In this document: positions 39,329 through 49,984 of the stretch, in pieces | How positions within the stretch are numbered: the first letter of the stretch is position 1 | Layout of the letters: every line of letters starts with the position of its first letter | NCBI RefSeq assembly: GCF_001439735.1 | Contig: NZ_JYLN01000004.1 | Location: 248,001-312,000, forward strand | Direction of reading: 5' to 3' | Length of the DNA: 64,000 nt | From: Pseudomonas paralactis | Lineage (GTDB): Bacteria > Pseudomonadota > Gammaproteobacteria > Pseudomonadales > Pseudomonadaceae | Position numbers and translations under genes: made by a program | Notes under the pieces: model-generated | Seen by the model: only the letters and a program-made list of their open reading frames with translations | Told to the model about the DNA's origin: nothing | The model's database searches: none

Positions 39329-41236
39329 TCAGAGCTTGAATCTGTCGACCAGCTTCTGTAAATCCAGGCTCAACCGCGTCAACTGAACGCTCGCGGCCGC
39401 CGTTTCCTCACTGGCGGCGGCGGTCTGTTCCGACACGTCCCGCACCTTCAACACACTGCGATTGATCTCCTCGACCACTGCGCTTTGCTGCTCGGCGGCG
39501 GCGGCAATCTGCGGATTCATTTCCTGGATGACCGACACCGTGCGCGCAATCGCCGCCAAAGCCTCACCAGCGTCGCGGGTCAGGGCGACGCTGTTGTCGG
39601 TCAGGTTGCGGCTACTGTCCATGATGTCTGCCACTTGTTGGGTACCGTTATGCAGGCCGAGGATCAGCCCTTCGATTTCCTCGGCAGACGCCTGGGTGCG
39701 TTGGGCCAGGCTGCGTACTTCATCGGCGACCACTGCGAAGCCTTGGCCGGCGGTACCCGCGCGCGCCGCTTCGATGGCGGCGTTGAGGGCCAGCAGGTTG
39801 GTTTGTTGGGACACGGACTTGATCACGTCCAGCACGCTGGCGATCTTCTGGCTTTCCTGTTGCAAGGTCAGCATGGCTCGGCCGGACAACGCCATCTCGC
39901 TGGCCAGGTTGCCGATTTGCTCAACTGCCTGGGAGACCACCTGCTCGCCGGCACCGGCCTTCTGGTCGGCCTCATTGGCTGCCACGGAAGCGCGTTCGGC
40001 GTGACGCGCGACTTCCTGAGCGGTGGCGAGCATTTCATTCATCGCCGTGGCCACCTGGTCGGTTTCATCTTTCTGGTCATTGAGCCCGTTACGGGTCTGT
40101 TCGGTCACGGTGGATAGCTGCGTGGCCGCACCGGCAATCTGCCGGGCGCTGTCACCGATGCTGCTGATCAGGTTGCGCAGGTTGCGGGTCATTTGCCCGA
40201 TGCTTTGCTGCAACTGGCCCAGTTCGTCGCGGCGGTCTACCGCCGTGTCGTGGCTCAAGTCGCCCTCGGCGACACGGTGGGCGGCGCTGAGGATCGCTCG
40301 CAGCGGCACGGCAATTTGCCGGGCGATCCACCAGGCAGCCAGCGCGCCGAGGACCAGTGCGGCCATGGTCACGCTGATCAGCAAGGTGCGGGTTTGATCC
40401 GCCTCGTTGTTGCGCTTGGTGTTCTGGCTCTGGCTCAACAAGTTGCTCTTGTCACGCAGCTCGTTGAGTTGCTGTTCGAAGCGGTTCTGCACGGTTTCGG
40501 TGTCGAGCTGGGCTTGCTTGAGCGTTATCAGTTGCTCGCGGTAGTTGGCCAGATCGGTCTTGAGCAGTGTCGAGTCCACCGGGAGGGCGGTGACGGAAGC
40601 CAGCGCGATCTGCATGCCGTCAAGCGCCTGGCCGAACGCATCGGCATAGGCCTGTAAGGTGTCGGCTGCCCAGGCGGGGCTCTGCGCTCGATCCTCGGCT
40701 TGCTCCATGGCCTGGCGCAGGTTCTCGATGGCATCGAGGGCCTTCTCGTCATTTTGGTCGGGCAAATCACTGGCCAATTGAGCGAGGGTATCGCTGGCTT
40801 GCAGGGCGGACTTTTTAAGCGCCGGGCGGACCTGCTCGCGCGCGGCCAGCAACGGCGGCAATTGCGTGAGCGCGGCCTTGGAGCCCGACACCAGAAGGGC
40901 CGCGTCTTCCAGCCGTTGCCGGTCGGTCGGGTCCCGCAAGCGGCTCGAAAGGTCGGCCAGGTACTGGTCGATCTGTTCGACCCTTTGATTCATCTTGGCC
41001 AGGCTGTTGCTGTCCATCAGGGTGCGGTACACGATGCGGTCGGCGCGCATGGCCTCGGCTTCGACAGCCAGATGGCCCAGGGTCGTCAGGCTGTCGGATC
41101 GGTACAGGACGGCGCTCAAGGCTTGCCAGCCTGTCGCGGCAATGACGAAGCTGAGGATCAGCACCAGGCCAAAGCCCAGGGCAAGCTTCAGGCGGACGCT
41201 GGCATTGACCAGCATACGGGTCAGCCGAGGAAACAT
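39329..41236 (-). CDS. Methyl-accepting chemotaxis protein, HBM-type sensor (copy 2)
   Basis: A 635-residue transmembrane chemoreceptor. TM1 is about 17-37; a helical periplasmic region of about 250 residues is long enough for a helical bimodular (HBM) domain; TM2 (VTMAALVLGALAAWWIA) is near 290; then come HAMP and the signalling domain, with [20 protein letters not shown] and [12 protein letters not shown] at the CheA/CheW-contact tip. GGGAGG precedes the ATG at 41236. HBM sensors bind organic acids in Pseudomonas (McpS, McpK); the ligand here is inferred only. It is downstream of a paralogous receptor gene on the same strand. Confidence 0.9.
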   Translation of the reverse strand: MFPRLTRMLVNASVRLKLALGFGLVLILSFVIAATGWQALSAVLYRSDSLTTLGHLAVEAEAMRADRIVYRTLMDSNSLAKMNQRVEQIDQYLADLSSRLRDPTDRQRLEDAALLVSGSKAALTQLPPLLAAREQVRPALKKSALQASDTLAQLASDLPDQNDEKALDAIENLRQAMEQAEDRAQSPAWAADTLQAYADAFGQALDGMQIALASVTALPVDSTLLKTDLANYREQLITLKQAQLDTETVQNRFEQQLNELRDKSNLLSQSQNTKRNNEADQTRTLLISVTMAALVLGALAAWWIARQIAVPLRAILSAAHRVAEGDLSHDTAVDRRDELGQLQQSIGQMTRNLRNLISSIGDSARQIAGAATQLSTVTEQTRNGLNDQKDETDQVATAMNEMLATAQEVARHAERASVAANEADQKAGAGEQVVSQAVEQIGNLASEMALSGRAMLTLQQESQKIASVLDVIKSVSQQTNLLALNAAIEAARAGTAGQGFAVVADEVRSLAQRTQASAEEIEGLILGLHNGTQQVADIMDSSRNLTDNSVALTRDAGEALAAIARTVSVIQEMNPQIAAAAEQQSAVVEEINRSVLKVRDVSEQTAAASEETAAASVQLTRLSLDLQKLVDRFKL

Positions 41237-41372
41237 AATGCACCTCCCAATCAGAGAAAGCGTATCGCTACAGATGCAACGCTAAATCGGATCGGGGTGA
41301 GGCGGGGCTGATAACTGTGTAGGAAGTTTCACAAGAGGCGGCGGTCTTAATCGGCCGCCGCGCAAGACCCTG

Positions 41373-43289
41373 TCAGATGCGGAAACGCCCGACCAGGGTC
41401 TGCAAGTAGATCCCCAGGCGCGCCAGTTCTGCACTCGATGCGGCGGTTTCTTCGCTGGCCGAGGACGTTTGTTCGGAGACATCACGCACATTCAACACGC
41501 TGCGGTTGATCTCTTCGGCCACGGCGCTCTGTTGCTCGGCGGCGGTGGCAATCTGTGAGTTCATTGCCTGGATGGTTGAAACCGTGCGGGTGATATTCGC
41601 CAATGCGCTGCCGGCGCGACGGGTCAGTTCGACGCTGCTGTCGGTCAGCCCGCGGCTGTTGTCCATGATGGAGGCCACCTGCTGGGTACCGTTTTGCAGG
41701 CCGACGATCAGCTCTTCAATCTCTTCGGTGGACTTCTGAGTGCGCTGGGCCAGGCTGCGCACTTCATCGGCCACCACCGCGAAGCCACGCCCGGCCTCAC
41801 CGGCACGCGCCGCTTCAATGGCCGCGTTCAGCGCCAGCAGGTTGGTTTGCTGGGCGACGGATTTGATCACGTCGAGCACGCTGCCGATCTTGTCGCTTTC
41901 GCGCTTGAGGTCACCCATGGCGAGGGTGGAATTGCCGACTTCTGTCGCCAGGCGCTCGATCTGGGCGATGGCCTCACCGACCACCTTGTCACCTTCACGG
42001 GCCTGTTGATCGGCGGCCACCGCAGCTTCCGAGGCTTGCTCGGCATTGCGTGCGACTTCCTGCACGGTGGCGGCCATTTCGTTCATGGCGGTGGCGACCT
42101 GATCGGTCTCCACCTTTTGGCTGTTGACCCCGGCGCTGGTCTGTTCAGTCACGGCCGATAACTGCTCGGCTGCACTGGCGATCTGGGTGACGCCGTCGCT
42201 GATACCGCCGATCAACGCGCGCAGGCCCACGGTCATGCTCTGCATGGCGCGTTGCAACTGGCCCAGCTCGTCCTGGCGGCCAGAGTCCAGGTTGTGGCTC
42301 AGGTCGCCGGAGGCCACGCGCTCGGCGACTTTGAGGGTCTGGTTCAGCGGTATGACGATCTGGCGGGTGATGGCCCAGGCAGCGAACAGGCCGAAGGCTA
42401 CCGCCAGTACGGTGGCGAGCAGCAACAAGTACTTGGCCTGGGCCACATCATGGTCGCGCACTGCCGTTTGCGAGGTGGTGAGTTTCTCGCTATGACCCAA
42501 CAGAATATCGCCCTGGGCACTTAGGATCTTAAGTGCTGCGGCACTGGCCACCTGGGAGTCGCGGTATTGGCTGACGGCGGCCCGATAGGCTTGCAGTGAG
42601 GCACCGGCCTCTTGCAGGTTGGCCTGATATTGCGTCGGCAGCTGGCCTTGCAGTTCGGTGATTTTCTTCAGGGCGTTGTCGATAGCGTCGAGGGCGGGTT
42701 GCTCGGCCTCGACCTTGCCGCTGTAGGTGTAGCCGCGTACCTGGAAGCGGGCTTGCTGGATCAGCTTGCTCAGGTCAACCACGCTGTTGAACTGGGTGAC
42801 GCTGTCGCCTTGCAGCAGGCTTTTTTCAATCTCGTTGGTTTTGGCCACGGCATTATCGGCCGTGTCGCCGAGCTTGCTGCGCGCACCCTCACGCTTGAGG
42901 CCTGCCTGGACCATGGTGGCGAAGGCTTTTTTGTATTGGCTCAAGGCTTCCTGTTGTTGTTCGACGAGAGCCTTGTCATTGGGTTGTTCGATTAACTGCG
43001 CGGCAGTTTTAAGGCCCTCGTCCAGCTGAGTGATCAGGCCGGTAACTGCGTCGGTGCCTTGTTCGCCGCGGCGCATATCAAAGTCCAGGCGCGCCAGGCG
43101 CAGGTCTTTGGTCAGGCCATTGAGGCTGGAGATAAAACCCAGCTTATCGCCGCGACTGATCACATCGCCCAGGCCGGTCCAGCCGGTAAAGGTGATCAAC
43201 AGCGTCAGGATCAACACCAGGCCAAAGCCGACGCTCAGCTTGCGGTTGACGCTTACATTCCCCAGTTTCTCGGCTAACCAACGATACAT
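41373..43289 (-). CDS. Methyl-accepting chemotaxis protein, HBM-type sensor (copy 1)
   Basis: A 638-residue receptor with the same layout as its neighbour: TM1 ([18 protein letters not shown]) near 20-40, a helical periplasmic domain of about 250 residues, TM2 ([20 protein letters not shown]) near 285, HAMP, and a signalling domain with [23 protein letters not shown] at 43289 follows GGGGAG; the ORF is open 13 codons further but without support. The signalling halves of the two receptors are nearly alike whereas the sensor halves are well diverged, as expected of receptors with different ligands. Confidence 0.9.
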   Translation of the reverse strand: MYRWLAEKLGNVSVNRKLSVGFGLVLILTLLITFTGWTGLGDVISRGDKLGFISSLNGLTKDLRLARLDFDMRRGEQGTDAVTGLITQLDEGLKTAAQLIEQPNDKALVEQQQEALSQYKKAFATMVQAGLKREGARSKLGDTADNAVAKTNEIEKSLLQGDSVTQFNSVVDLSKLIQQARFQVRGYTYSGKVEAEQPALDAIDNALKKITELQGQLPTQYQANLQEAGASLQAYRAAVSQYRDSQVASAAALKILSAQGDILLGHSEKLTTSQTAVRDHDVAQAKYLLLLATVLAVAFGLFAAWAITRQIVIPLNQTLKVAERVASGDLSHNLDSGRQDELGQLQRAMQSMTVGLRALIGGISDGVTQIASAAEQLSAVTEQTSAGVNSQKVETDQVATAMNEMAATVQEVARNAEQASEAAVAADQQAREGDKVVGEAIAQIERLATEVGNSTLAMGDLKRESDKIGSVLDVIKSVAQQTNLLALNAAIEAARAGEAGRGFAVVADEVRSLAQRTQKSTEEIEELIVGLQNGTQQVASIMDNSRGLTDSSVELTRRAGSALANITRTVSTIQAMNSQIATAAEQQSAVAEEINRSVLNVRDVSEQTSSASEETAASSAELARLGIYLQTLVGRFRI

Positions 43290-43373
43290 GCTGCGAACTC
43301 CCCTGGAACAAGGCTTGGACTTATTCAAAGGCTATCGGCATGGGCATAGGATTCTGTAGCGCCACAGATTCAA

Positions 43374-43463
43374 TGTGGGAGGGGGCTTGCCCCCGATGGC
43401 AGAGTGTCAGCCACCACATTTAGTGATTGATACACCGCTATCGGGGGCAAGCCCCCTCCCACA
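43374..43463. repeat. REP pair (GGGGGCTTGCCCCC variant)
   Basis: Inverted REP pair between rsmE and the upstream end of the chemoreceptor pair. Confidence 0.85.
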
Positions 43464-43492
43464 TTTAGGCTGCGGTGTTTTTGGATTTGATA

Positions 43493-44200
43493 TCAGAACA
43501 GTCGGGCGAGCAGGGCCGTCACGGCGGTTTCAACCCGTAGGATGCGCGCACCAAGCTGCACCGGTTGCAAACCGGCCCTGGTCAGCAGCTCGACTTCATA
43601 GGGAATCCAGCCGCCTTCAGGGCCAATCGCCAGTGTTACCGGCTCATCCAGCCCTCGCGGGCAGGCCGGGTAATCGCCCGGATGACCGATCAGGCCCAGG
43701 GTGCCGGCAGCCATGGCCGGCAGGCGGTCTTCGACAAAGGGTTTGAAGCGCTTTTCGATAATGATCTCGGGCAGTACCGTGTCCCGCGCCTGTTCCAGGC
43801 CAAGGATCAGTTGCTCGCGCACCGCTTCAGGCTCCAGGAACGGGGTTTGCCAGAAGCTTTTTTCCACGCGGTAGCTGTTGACCAGCACGACCTTGGGCAC
43901 ACCCATGGCCGCTACCGTTTGCAGCACTCGACGCAGCATCTTCGGGCGGGGCAGGGCCAGCAGCAGGGTCAGCGGCAGTTTGCTCGGCGGTGGCTGGTCG
44001 AAGCTGACTTGCAGCTCGGCTTCACTGGCTTCCAGCCGCAGCAGTTGGGCATTGCCCATCAGCCCGCCAATGCGGCCCACACGCAGGTTGTCACCCACTA
44101 CGGCGCGGTGGACTTCCTGCATATGCACAAGGCGCCGATCACGCAGCACCACGCGGTCTGCCGCAATAAAATCGGCGTCTTCCAGCAGTAGCAGGTTCAC
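43493..44200 (-). CDS. rsmE: 16S rRNA (uracil-1498-N3)-methyltransferase
   Basis: SPOUT-class methyltransferase that methylates U1498 of 16S rRNA with SAM. The 235-residue protein has the C-terminal knot motifs [17 protein letters not shown] near 190 and [18 protein letters not shown] near 215. A GTG start at 44200 overlaps the tatC stop (GTGA), so it is coupled to the Tat genes although unrelated in role. Last gene of the ubiE-to-rsmE run. Confidence 0.94.
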   Translation of the reverse strand: MNLLLLEDADFIAADRVVLRDRRLVHMQEVHRAVVGDNLRVGRIGGLMGNAQLLRLEASEAELQVSFDQPPPSKLPLTLLLALPRPKMLRRVLQTVAAMGVPKVVLVNSYRVEKSFWQTPFLEPEAVREQLILGLEQARDTVLPEIIIEKRFKPFVEDRLPAMAAGTLGLIGHPGDYPACPRGLDEPVTLAIGPEGGWIPYEVELLTRAGLQPVQLGARILRVETAVTALLARLF

Positions 44201-44988
44201 GGCTGGGTCGCTGGCGGCTGGTCGTCGTCGGCAGGCTGGTCGTCCGGGTGTTCGCCGCGCTTGCTGATCAAGCCGCTGAACAGGATGCCCACTTCAAACA
44301 GCATCCACATCGGCACGGCCAGCAAGGTCTGGGAGAAAATGTCCGGCGGTGTGAGGATCATGCCGACCACAAAGCAGCCGATGATCACGTACGGGCGGAT
44401 CTTCTTCAGGTACTTGACGTCGACCACCCCGATCCACACCAGCAACACCACCGCCACCGGGATTTCGAAGGCCACGCCAAAGGCGAAGAACAGCGTCATC
44501 ACGAAGTCGAGGTAGCTGGTGATATCGGTCATCATCTCCACGCCGGCCGGAGTGGCGGCGGCGAAGAACTTGAAGATCAGCGGGAACACCAGGAAGTAGG
44601 CGAAGGCCATGCCGGTGTAGAACAGCAGGATGCTCGACACCAGCAACGGCACCGCGATGCGCTTCTCGTGCTTGTACAGGCCCGGCGCAATAAAGCCCCA
44701 GATCTGATGCAGGATCACCGGGATCGCCAGGAACAGCGAAACCATCATGGTCAGCTTCAACGGCGTCAGGAACGGCGACGACACATCGGTGGCAATCATC
44801 GTCGCGCCGACCGGCAGGTACTGGCGCAAGGGCGTGGAAACGAAGGTGTAGATCTGCTGGGTAAAGGCGAACAGCCCGGCAAAGATGATGAAGATGGCCG
44901 CTACGCAACGCAGCAGGCGGGTACGCAACTCGGTGAGGTGCGAGACCAGCGGCATATGCTGGTCGTTTTCCGGTTTATCAGCGCTCAT
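44197..44988 (-). CDS. tatC: Sec-independent translocase subunit TatC
   Basis: A 263-residue, six-helix inner-membrane protein that binds twin-arginine signal peptides. The cytoplasmic N-terminal [12 protein letters not shown] near residue 16 and the [20 protein letters not shown] block near 70 are typical. The C-terminus is charged. Four-nucleotide overlaps link it to tatB and rsmE. Confidence 0.97.
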   Translation of the reverse strand: MSADKPENDQHMPLVSHLTELRTRLLRCVAAIFIIFAGLFAFTQQIYTFVSTPLRQYLPVGATMIATDVSSPFLTPLKLTMMVSLFLAIPVILHQIWGFIAPGLYKHEKRIAVPLLVSSILLFYTGMAFAYFLVFPLIFKFFAAATPAGVEMMTDITSYLDFVMTLFFAFGVAFEIPVAVVLLVWIGVVDVKYLKKIRPYVIIGCFVVGMILTPPDIFSQTLLAVPMWMLFEVGILFSGLISKRGEHPDDQPADDDQPPATQP

Positions 44989-45383
44989 GGGGCTCGCGGC
45001 GGCAGTGTAGGGTCATGGGGGGCAGGCGACGCAACGGGCGTCGGCGCAGGCTCTGTCGGGGCGGGCTCGGTTTGGGCAGCAGGTGCCGGCGCGATGCTCT
45101 GCTCGGCTACCGGAGGGGCCGGCTTGGCCGGCTCCTGCACCGGGGAGAGAATCTTGCGAGTCTCTTGCTCCAACGACAGGATATGTTCGTTGTGCAACTG
45201 CCTGCGGATCTCGTCGGCACCGATTTCCCGTTCAACTTCCTGTTTGATCGCGTTGAAACTGCGTTTCAGGCGCCCGATCCACAGGCCGGCGGTGCGCGCG
45301 GCACCGGGCAGGCGTTCCGGCCCCAGTACCAGCAGGGCCACCAGGCCGACGAGCAGCAGTTCAGAGAAGCTGATACCAAACAT
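44985..45383 (-). CDS. tatB: Tat translocase subunit TatB
   Basis: A 132-residue protein with one N-terminal helix ([21 protein letters not shown], the E and GPERLP marking TatB), then an amphipathic helix and a Pro/Ala-rich tail. With TatC it forms the receptor for folded Tat substrates. It overlaps tatC by ATGA. Confidence 0.95.
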   Translation of the reverse strand: MFGISFSELLLVGLVALLVLGPERLPGAARTAGLWIGRLKRSFNAIKQEVEREIGADEIRRQLHNEHILSLEQETRKILSPVQEPAKPAPPVAEQSIAPAPAAQTEPAPTEPAPTPVASPAPHDPTLPPRAP

Positions 45384-45393
45384 TAGTCAGTGC

Positions 45394-45672
45394 TCACGAG
45401 TCTTTGCGGGTCGGCTCTTGGACTTTTTCAGCCTGCACGTCGAAGGTACGACGCTCGGTGATCGGCTGCGCGGCCTGCGGGTGCACAGGCTGGGCCGGTG
45501 GTACCGGGTTTGCGCTTGGCTCGGCGGGCTTCTCGTCGTCGTTCATGGCTTTACGAAAGCCCTTGATCGACTCGCCGACGTCGGTGCCGAGGTTTTTCAG
45601 TTTCTTGGTGCCGAACACCAGAACAACCACCACCAGAATGACGATCCAGTGTTTCCAGTCAAAAATGCCCAT
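45394..45672 (-). CDS. tatA: Tat translocase subunit TatA
   Basis: A 92-residue protein: short helix [19 protein letters not shown], then the [20 protein letters not shown] hinge and amphipathic helix diagnostic of TatA, and a polar tail. ATG at 45672 follows GAGGATTTGCAGC; an upstream in-frame start at 45687 is less likely. It oligomerises to form the transport passage for folded proteins. Confidence 0.96.
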   Translation of the reverse strand: MGIFDWKHWIVILVVVVLVFGTKKLKNLGTDVGESIKGFRKAMNDDEKPAEPSANPVPPAQPVHPQAAQPITERRTFDVQAEKVQEPTRKDS

Positions 45673-45698
45673 GCTGCAAATCCTCAAGTCTTGGTTAA

Positions 45699-46031
45699 TC
45701 AGGCGGACGGGCGCGAAGCCTTTTCGACATGCCCGGACAAGCCGAAGCGACGGTCCAGTTCATCCAGCACGGCCTGTGGATGCTGCCCCAGTTGGGCGAG
45801 CATCACCAGGCTATGGAACCACAAGTCTGCGGTCTCATAGATTACATCGCTGTAATCACCGCTGATTTGCGCGTCCTTGGCCGCAATGATGGTCTCGACG
45901 GATTCTTCGCCGAGTTTTTCCAGAATCTTGTTCAGACCCTTGTGGTACAGGCTGGCGACGTAGGAGCTGTCGGCATCCGCGCCTTTGCGGTCTTCCAGCA
46001 CCTGGGCCACACGGTTCAGGGTATCGCTCAT
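45699..46031 (-). CDS. hisE: Phosphoribosyl-ATP pyrophosphatase
   Basis: Second step of histidine synthesis: PR-ATP to PR-AMP. It is a 110-residue MazG-like helical protein with the [12 protein letters not shown] and [13 protein letters not shown] blocks carrying the metal-binding acidic residues. ATG at 46031; the frame is open upstream into hisI DNA without support. It is a separate gene from hisI, 2 nt apart, as is usual in Pseudomonas. Confidence 0.95.
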   Translation of the reverse strand: MSDTLNRVAQVLEDRKGADADSSYVASLYHKGLNKILEKLGEESVETIIAAKDAQISGDYSDVIYETADLWFHSLVMLAQLGQHPQAVLDELDRRFGLSGHVEKASRPSA

Positions 46032-46033
46032 GT

Positions 46034-46426
46034 TCAGTGTCCTGACGAATAAATGGCGTGGGGGTCTTTGAGCACCGGCTCCACTACCTTCCATTCGCCG
46101 TCTTCGAACACGCGATAGAAACAGCTGTGGCGCCCGGTATGGCAAGCGATGTCGCCGATCTGGTCGACCATCAGGATCACCACGTCGGCGTCGCAGTCCA
46201 GGCGCATCTCATGCAGCACCTGCACATGCCCGGACTCTTCGCCCTTGCGCCACAGTCTGCCACGCGAACGTGACCAGTAGATGGCGCGCTGCTCAGTGGC
46301 GGTGAGGCTCAGCGCTTCACGGTTCATCCAGGCCATCATCAATACGCGCCCGGTCTTGTAGTCCTGGGCAATGGCCGGCACCAGGCCGTCACTGTCCCAC
46401 TTGATCTCGTCCAGCCAGTTTTTCAT
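46034..46426 (-). CDS. hisI: Phosphoribosyl-AMP cyclohydrolase
   Basis: Third step of histidine synthesis: opens the adenine ring of PR-AMP. The 130-residue zinc enzyme has [17 protein letters not shown] near 85 and [11 protein letters not shown] near 103, the cysteines and aspartates being zinc and magnesium ligands. ATG at 46426. Long open frame upstream is the shadow of ubiB. HisI and HisE act in sequence and are adjacent. Confidence 0.95.
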   Translation of the reverse strand: MKNWLDEIKWDSDGLVPAIAQDYKTGRVLMMAWMNREALSLTATEQRAIYWSRSRGRLWRKGEESGHVQVLHEMRLDCDADVVILMVDQIGDIACHTGRHSCFYRVFEDGEWKVVEPVLKDPHAIYSSGH

Positions 46427-46467
46427 GTTCGGCTCCGGCAATTTGCGACAGTGTATAACCGGATTGG

Positions 46468-48072
46468 CTATCGACGCACGATCAGATAAACACCCACGGC
46501 CGCCATGATGCCGGCTGGCCAGTAACCCAGTTGATTCAGCGGCCCGCCGATCACCAGCATCACACCGCCTGCCAGATGCGCGGCGCCGAGCAGGCGCAGG
46601 AACCAATCGTCCTTGCGCTTGCGCCACGGCGGCTCGGGGTCTTTGGCGTGGGGCTGGGACATGCGCTCCAGCAGGTCGCGGGTCATGTTGGCCAGGTGCG
46701 GCAGCTGTTCGAACTGGCTGTGCAGGTTGCCCAGCATGGTTTTTGGGCTCATGCGCTCGCGCATCCAGCGCTCCAGGAACGGCTGCGCGGTGTTCCACAG
46801 ATCCAGGTCCGGGTACAGCTGGCGGCCCAGGCCTTCGATGTTGAGCAAGGTTTTTTGCAGCAGCACCAACTGCGGCTGTACTTCCATATTGAAGCGCCGC
46901 GCCGTCTGGAACAGGCGCATCAGCACCTGGCCGAAGGAAATATCTTTTAACGGTTTTTCGAAGATCGGCTCGCACACGGTGCGGATCGCCGCTTCGAATT
47001 CGTTGAGCTTGGTTTCCGCCGGCACCCAGCCTGAATCAATGTGCAACTGCGCCACTCGGCGGTAGTCGCGCTTGAAGAAAGCAAACAGGTTGCGCGCCAG
47101 GTAGTCCTGGTCTTCCGGGGTCAGGCTGCCGACGATGCCGCAGTCGATGGCGATGTACTGCGGGCTCCACGGGTTGACGGTGCTGACGAAGATGTTGCCC
47201 GGGTGCATGTCGGCGTGAAAGAAACTGTCGCGAAACACCTGGGTGAAGAAGATCTCCACGCCACGCTCGGCAAGCATTTTCATATCGGTGCGCTGGTCGG
47301 CCAGGGTGGCCAGGTCGGTGACCTGTACCCCATAGATGCGCTCCATCACCAGCACTTTCGGGCGGCACCAATCCCAATACACTTGGGGCACGTACAGCAG
47401 TTGCGAGCCTTCAAAGTTGCGTCGCAACTGGCTGGCGTTGGCTGCTTCGCGCAGCAGGTCGAGTTCGTCGTAGATGGTTTTTTCGTAGTCGGCGACCACA
47501 TCCACCGGATGCAGCAGGCGCGCGTCGGCGGAGAAGCGTTCGGCAGCCCGGGCGAGAACAAACAGCCACGCCAGGTCCTGGCCGATGATCGGCTTGAGGC
47601 CCGGCCGAATCACCTTCACCACCACCTCTTCGCCGGTCTTGAGCTGCGCGGCGTGGACCTGCGCGACCGAGGCCGAGGCCAGGGGCTCGACATCGAAGCG
47701 GCTGAACACCTCGCTGATCTTCTGGCCCAGTTGTTCTTCGATCAGTGCCATCGACTGCTGCGAATCGAAAGGCGGCACACGGTCCTGCAGCAGCATCAGC
47801 TCATCGGCGATGTCTTCGGGCAGCAGGTCGCGACGGGTCGAGAGGATTTGCCCGAACTTGATAAAGATCGGCCCCAAATCCTGCAACGCCAGGCGCAGGC
47901 ACGCGCCTCGGCTCAGCTCCAGTTGTTTGCGCGGGAACCAGCGCCACGGCAGCACATAACGCACCGCCAGCAGAAACCACGGCAGGGGCAGGGCAAACAG
48001 CAGGTCATCGAGGCGGTAGCGGATTACGACGCGCTGGATACGAAACAAACGGCGGACGGCGAGCAGCTTCAT
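46468..48072 (-). CDS. ubiB: Ubiquinone biosynthesis kinase-like protein UbiB
   Basis: A 534-residue atypical kinase/ATPase of the ABC1/ADCK family needed for coenzyme Q synthesis. The KxGQ motif appears in [19 protein letters not shown] near 67, the alanine-rich loop in [19 protein letters not shown] near 130 and the catalytic-loop equivalent in [10 protein letters not shown] near 285. Two hydrophobic helices at the C-terminus anchor it to the membrane. The first codons overlap the ubiJ stop (ATGA). Confidence 0.95.
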   Translation of the reverse strand: MKLLAVRRLFRIQRVVIRYRLDDLLFALPLPWFLLAVRYVLPWRWFPRKQLELSRGACLRLALQDLGPIFIKFGQILSTRRDLLPEDIADELMLLQDRVPPFDSQQSMALIEEQLGQKISEVFSRFDVEPLASASVAQVHAAQLKTGEEVVVKVIRPGLKPIIGQDLAWLFVLARAAERFSADARLLHPVDVVADYEKTIYDELDLLREAANASQLRRNFEGSQLLYVPQVYWDWCRPKVLVMERIYGVQVTDLATLADQRTDMKMLAERGVEIFFTQVFRDSFFHADMHPGNIFVSTVNPWSPQYIAIDCGIVGSLTPEDQDYLARNLFAFFKRDYRRVAQLHIDSGWVPAETKLNEFEAAIRTVCEPIFEKPLKDISFGQVLMRLFQTARRFNMEVQPQLVLLQKTLLNIEGLGRQLYPDLDLWNTAQPFLERWMRERMSPKTMLGNLHSQFEQLPHLANMTRDLLERMSQPHAKDPEPPWRKRKDDWFLRLLGAAHLAGGVMLVIGGPLNQLGYWPAGIMAAVGVYLIVRR

Positions 48073-48692
48073 GCGTTATCGCTTGGATCAAGGGAACGGC
48101 TCAGGCGCTCGAAGCGGGCCTCAAGGCGTTCCAGGTCGATTTTGGCCTTGTCGAGCTCACGAAAGCGCGCTTGCGCTTCCCGTTGCCCGACCAGGGTGCG
48201 CGATTCTTCGCTCAGGTATTCGGCGAGGTTCTGGTTGAGGCTGGCGAACCCTTGCTGGTACCAGCGCGAGCGGCTGCGCAGGTGCCCGCTGAGCAACTGG
48301 GTGGCGACAGGGCCGATCCAGCGCGACAGTTCGTATTCCCAGTCCAGCTCCAGATCCTGCAGCACGGCGGCCAGGTCCATCAGCACCGCACTGTCGCCTT
48401 CCAGCTCCACCTCCGGGCTGTGGAGGATGGCGGTTTTGTTGCGGCTCAGCGCCAGGTGCAACAGGCTGGAGGCCGGCGCACGCAAGGTGCAGTCGGCGTC
48501 GGCGGCCCATTGAGTGGCGAGCAGCAAGCCTTCATCGCTGGGCAGAATAAACAGCTGCACGGCGGGGCTGCGGCAGTCGACGGCAATGACTTTGCCGTTC
48601 AAGTGTGCCAGCCGCGCCAGGGCGGTGCTGTCCAGGCGCAGAACACGGTTGAGGCCATGTTCGACACTGGCGAGAAGACCTGCGAGCAGCAT
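48069..48692 (-). CDS. ubiJ: Ubiquinone biosynthesis accessory factor UbiJ
   Basis: A 207-residue protein with an N-terminal SCP2-like lipid-binding domain (about 20-115) and a C-terminal coiled-coil ([19 protein letters not shown]). In E. coli UbiJ binds the octaprenyl intermediates and helps assemble the Ubi complex. It lies between ubiE and ubiB with 1 nt and 4 nt overlaps, the conserved ubiE-J-B arrangement. Confidence 0.9.
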   Translation of the reverse strand: MLLAGLLASVEHGLNRVLRLDSTALARLAHLNGKVIAVDCRSPAVQLFILPSDEGLLLATQWAADADCTLRAPASSLLHLALSRNKTAILHSPEVELEGDSAVLMDLAAVLQDLELDWEYELSRWIGPVATQLLSGHLRSRSRWYQQGFASLNQNLAEYLSEESRTLVGQREAQARFRELDKAKIDLERLEARFERLSRSLDPSDNA

Positions 48693-49462
48693 CAGGGCTT
48701 GATACCTCGGTGCAAGGCAACGATGCCGGAGGTCATGTTGTGGTAGGTCACGCGGTCGAAACCGGCCTCCACCATCATTGACTTCAGGGTTTCCTGGTCG
48801 GGGTGCATACGGATCGATTCGGCCAGGTAGCGGTAGCTCTCGGCGTCATTGGTGATCAGCTTGCCCATCAGCGGCATAAAGGCGAACGAGTAAGTGTCGT
48901 AGACCTTGGACATCAGCGCGTTGGTCGGCTTGGAGAATTCCAGCACCAACAGGCGGCCACCCGGTTTGAGGACGCGCAGCATCGAGCGGATCGCGTCTTC
49001 CTTGTGGGTGACGTTGCGCAGGCCGAAGGCGATGGTCACGCAGTCGAAATGGTTGTCGGGGAACGGCAGCTTCTCGGCATCGGCCTGAACGAACTCGATG
49101 TTGCCGGCCACGCCTTTGTCGAGCAGGCGATCACGGCCCACCTTGAGCATCGAACCGTTGATATCGGCCAACACCACTTGGCCGGTGGGGCCAACCAGTT
49201 TGGAGAACTTGGCGGCCAGGTCGCCCGTGCCGCCGGCGATGTCCAGCACGCGGTTGCCGGTGCGTACGCCCGACAACTCGATAGTGAAGCGCTTCCACAG
49301 GCGGTGCATACCGCCGGAAAGCACGTCGTTCATCAGGTCGTACTTGGCCGCCACAGAGTGAAACACCTCAGCGACTTTTTCCGCCTTTTGGCTTTCCGGG
49401 ACGTTCTTGAAGCCGAAGTGAGTGGTGGGTTCGGCATCGCTGCCTTTGCGCTGATCAGTCAT
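48692..49462 (-). CDS. ubiE: Ubiquinone/menaquinone C-methyltransferase UbiE
   Basis: A 256-residue SAM-dependent methyltransferase that methylates the quinone ring. Motif I is [19 protein letters not shown] near 72; [19 protein letters not shown] near 140 and [13 protein letters not shown] near 175 are family hallmarks. ATG at 49462; the frame is open 21 codons upstream without a ribosome site. First gene of the minus-strand ubi-his-tat-rsmE run; no clear terminator is seen within that run. Confidence 0.96.
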   Translation of the reverse strand: MTDQRKGSDAEPTTHFGFKNVPESQKAEKVAEVFHSVAAKYDLMNDVLSGGMHRLWKRFTIELSGVRTGNRVLDIAGGTGDLAAKFSKLVGPTGQVVLADINGSMLKVGRDRLLDKGVAGNIEFVQADAEKLPFPDNHFDCVTIAFGLRNVTHKEDAIRSMLRVLKPGGRLLVLEFSKPTNALMSKVYDTYSFAFMPLMGKLITNDAESYRYLAESIRMHPDQETLKSMMVEAGFDRVTYHNMTSGIVALHRGIKP

Positions 49463-49607
49463 ATCGCTGTCACCAAAAGAGAATGCGGGACATGATAATC
49501 CCCAAGGCCTGCTTTGTCTTGGCAAGGCTGCAGGTAAGATAGATGCTCACCGAGGCCTTTTGCCGCATGGCGGGTGTTTCGAGTCGTTATAAAGAGGAGT
49601 CATTGCA

Positions 49608-49883
49608 ATGGCCCGTATTACCGTTGAGCGTGAACATACCCTGGGAAAAGAACAGGCGCGGGCCAAGGCCGAGCAATTGGCGCGCAAACTCGAAGATAAA
49701 TATGGTGTGGAATCTTCGTGGGCCGGCGATACCCTGAAGCTCAAACGTTCCGGGGTTAAGGGCACGGTCGCGGTAGGCGAAGACTCGCTGCGCATCGATG
49801 TCGAACTCGGCCTGTTGATGTCGGCCATGAGTGGCACGATCAAGTCCGAAATCGAAAAAGCCCTGGATAAGGCGTTGGCCTGA
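49608..49883 (+). CDS. Polyhydroxyalkanoate system family protein
   Basis: A 91-residue soluble protein that matches the small PHA granule region family (PHA_gran_rgn). The N-terminal ITVEREHTLGKEQARAKAEQ is a basic amphipathic helix, followed by a beta segment (DTLKLKRSGVKGTVAVGED) and VELGLLMSAMSGTIKSEIEK near the end. Role unproven; position next to phaI supports a granule link. AAAGAGGAG lies 7-9 nt before the ATG. Divergent from ubiE. Confidence 0.85.
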   Translation: MARITVEREHTLGKEQARAKAEQLARKLEDKYGVESSWAGDTLKLKRSGVKGTVAVGEDSLRIDVELGLLMSAMSGTIKSEIEKALDKALA

Positions 49884-49984
49884 CCTGGCTTCTTAGGGTG
49901 CCGATTCTAATTTTAAACCCTACTTTGTGCCCAAGCCCTCAACTCCTGCGGGCCGTCCTCCACCCTTTTTGCGTGAGGTGCACC

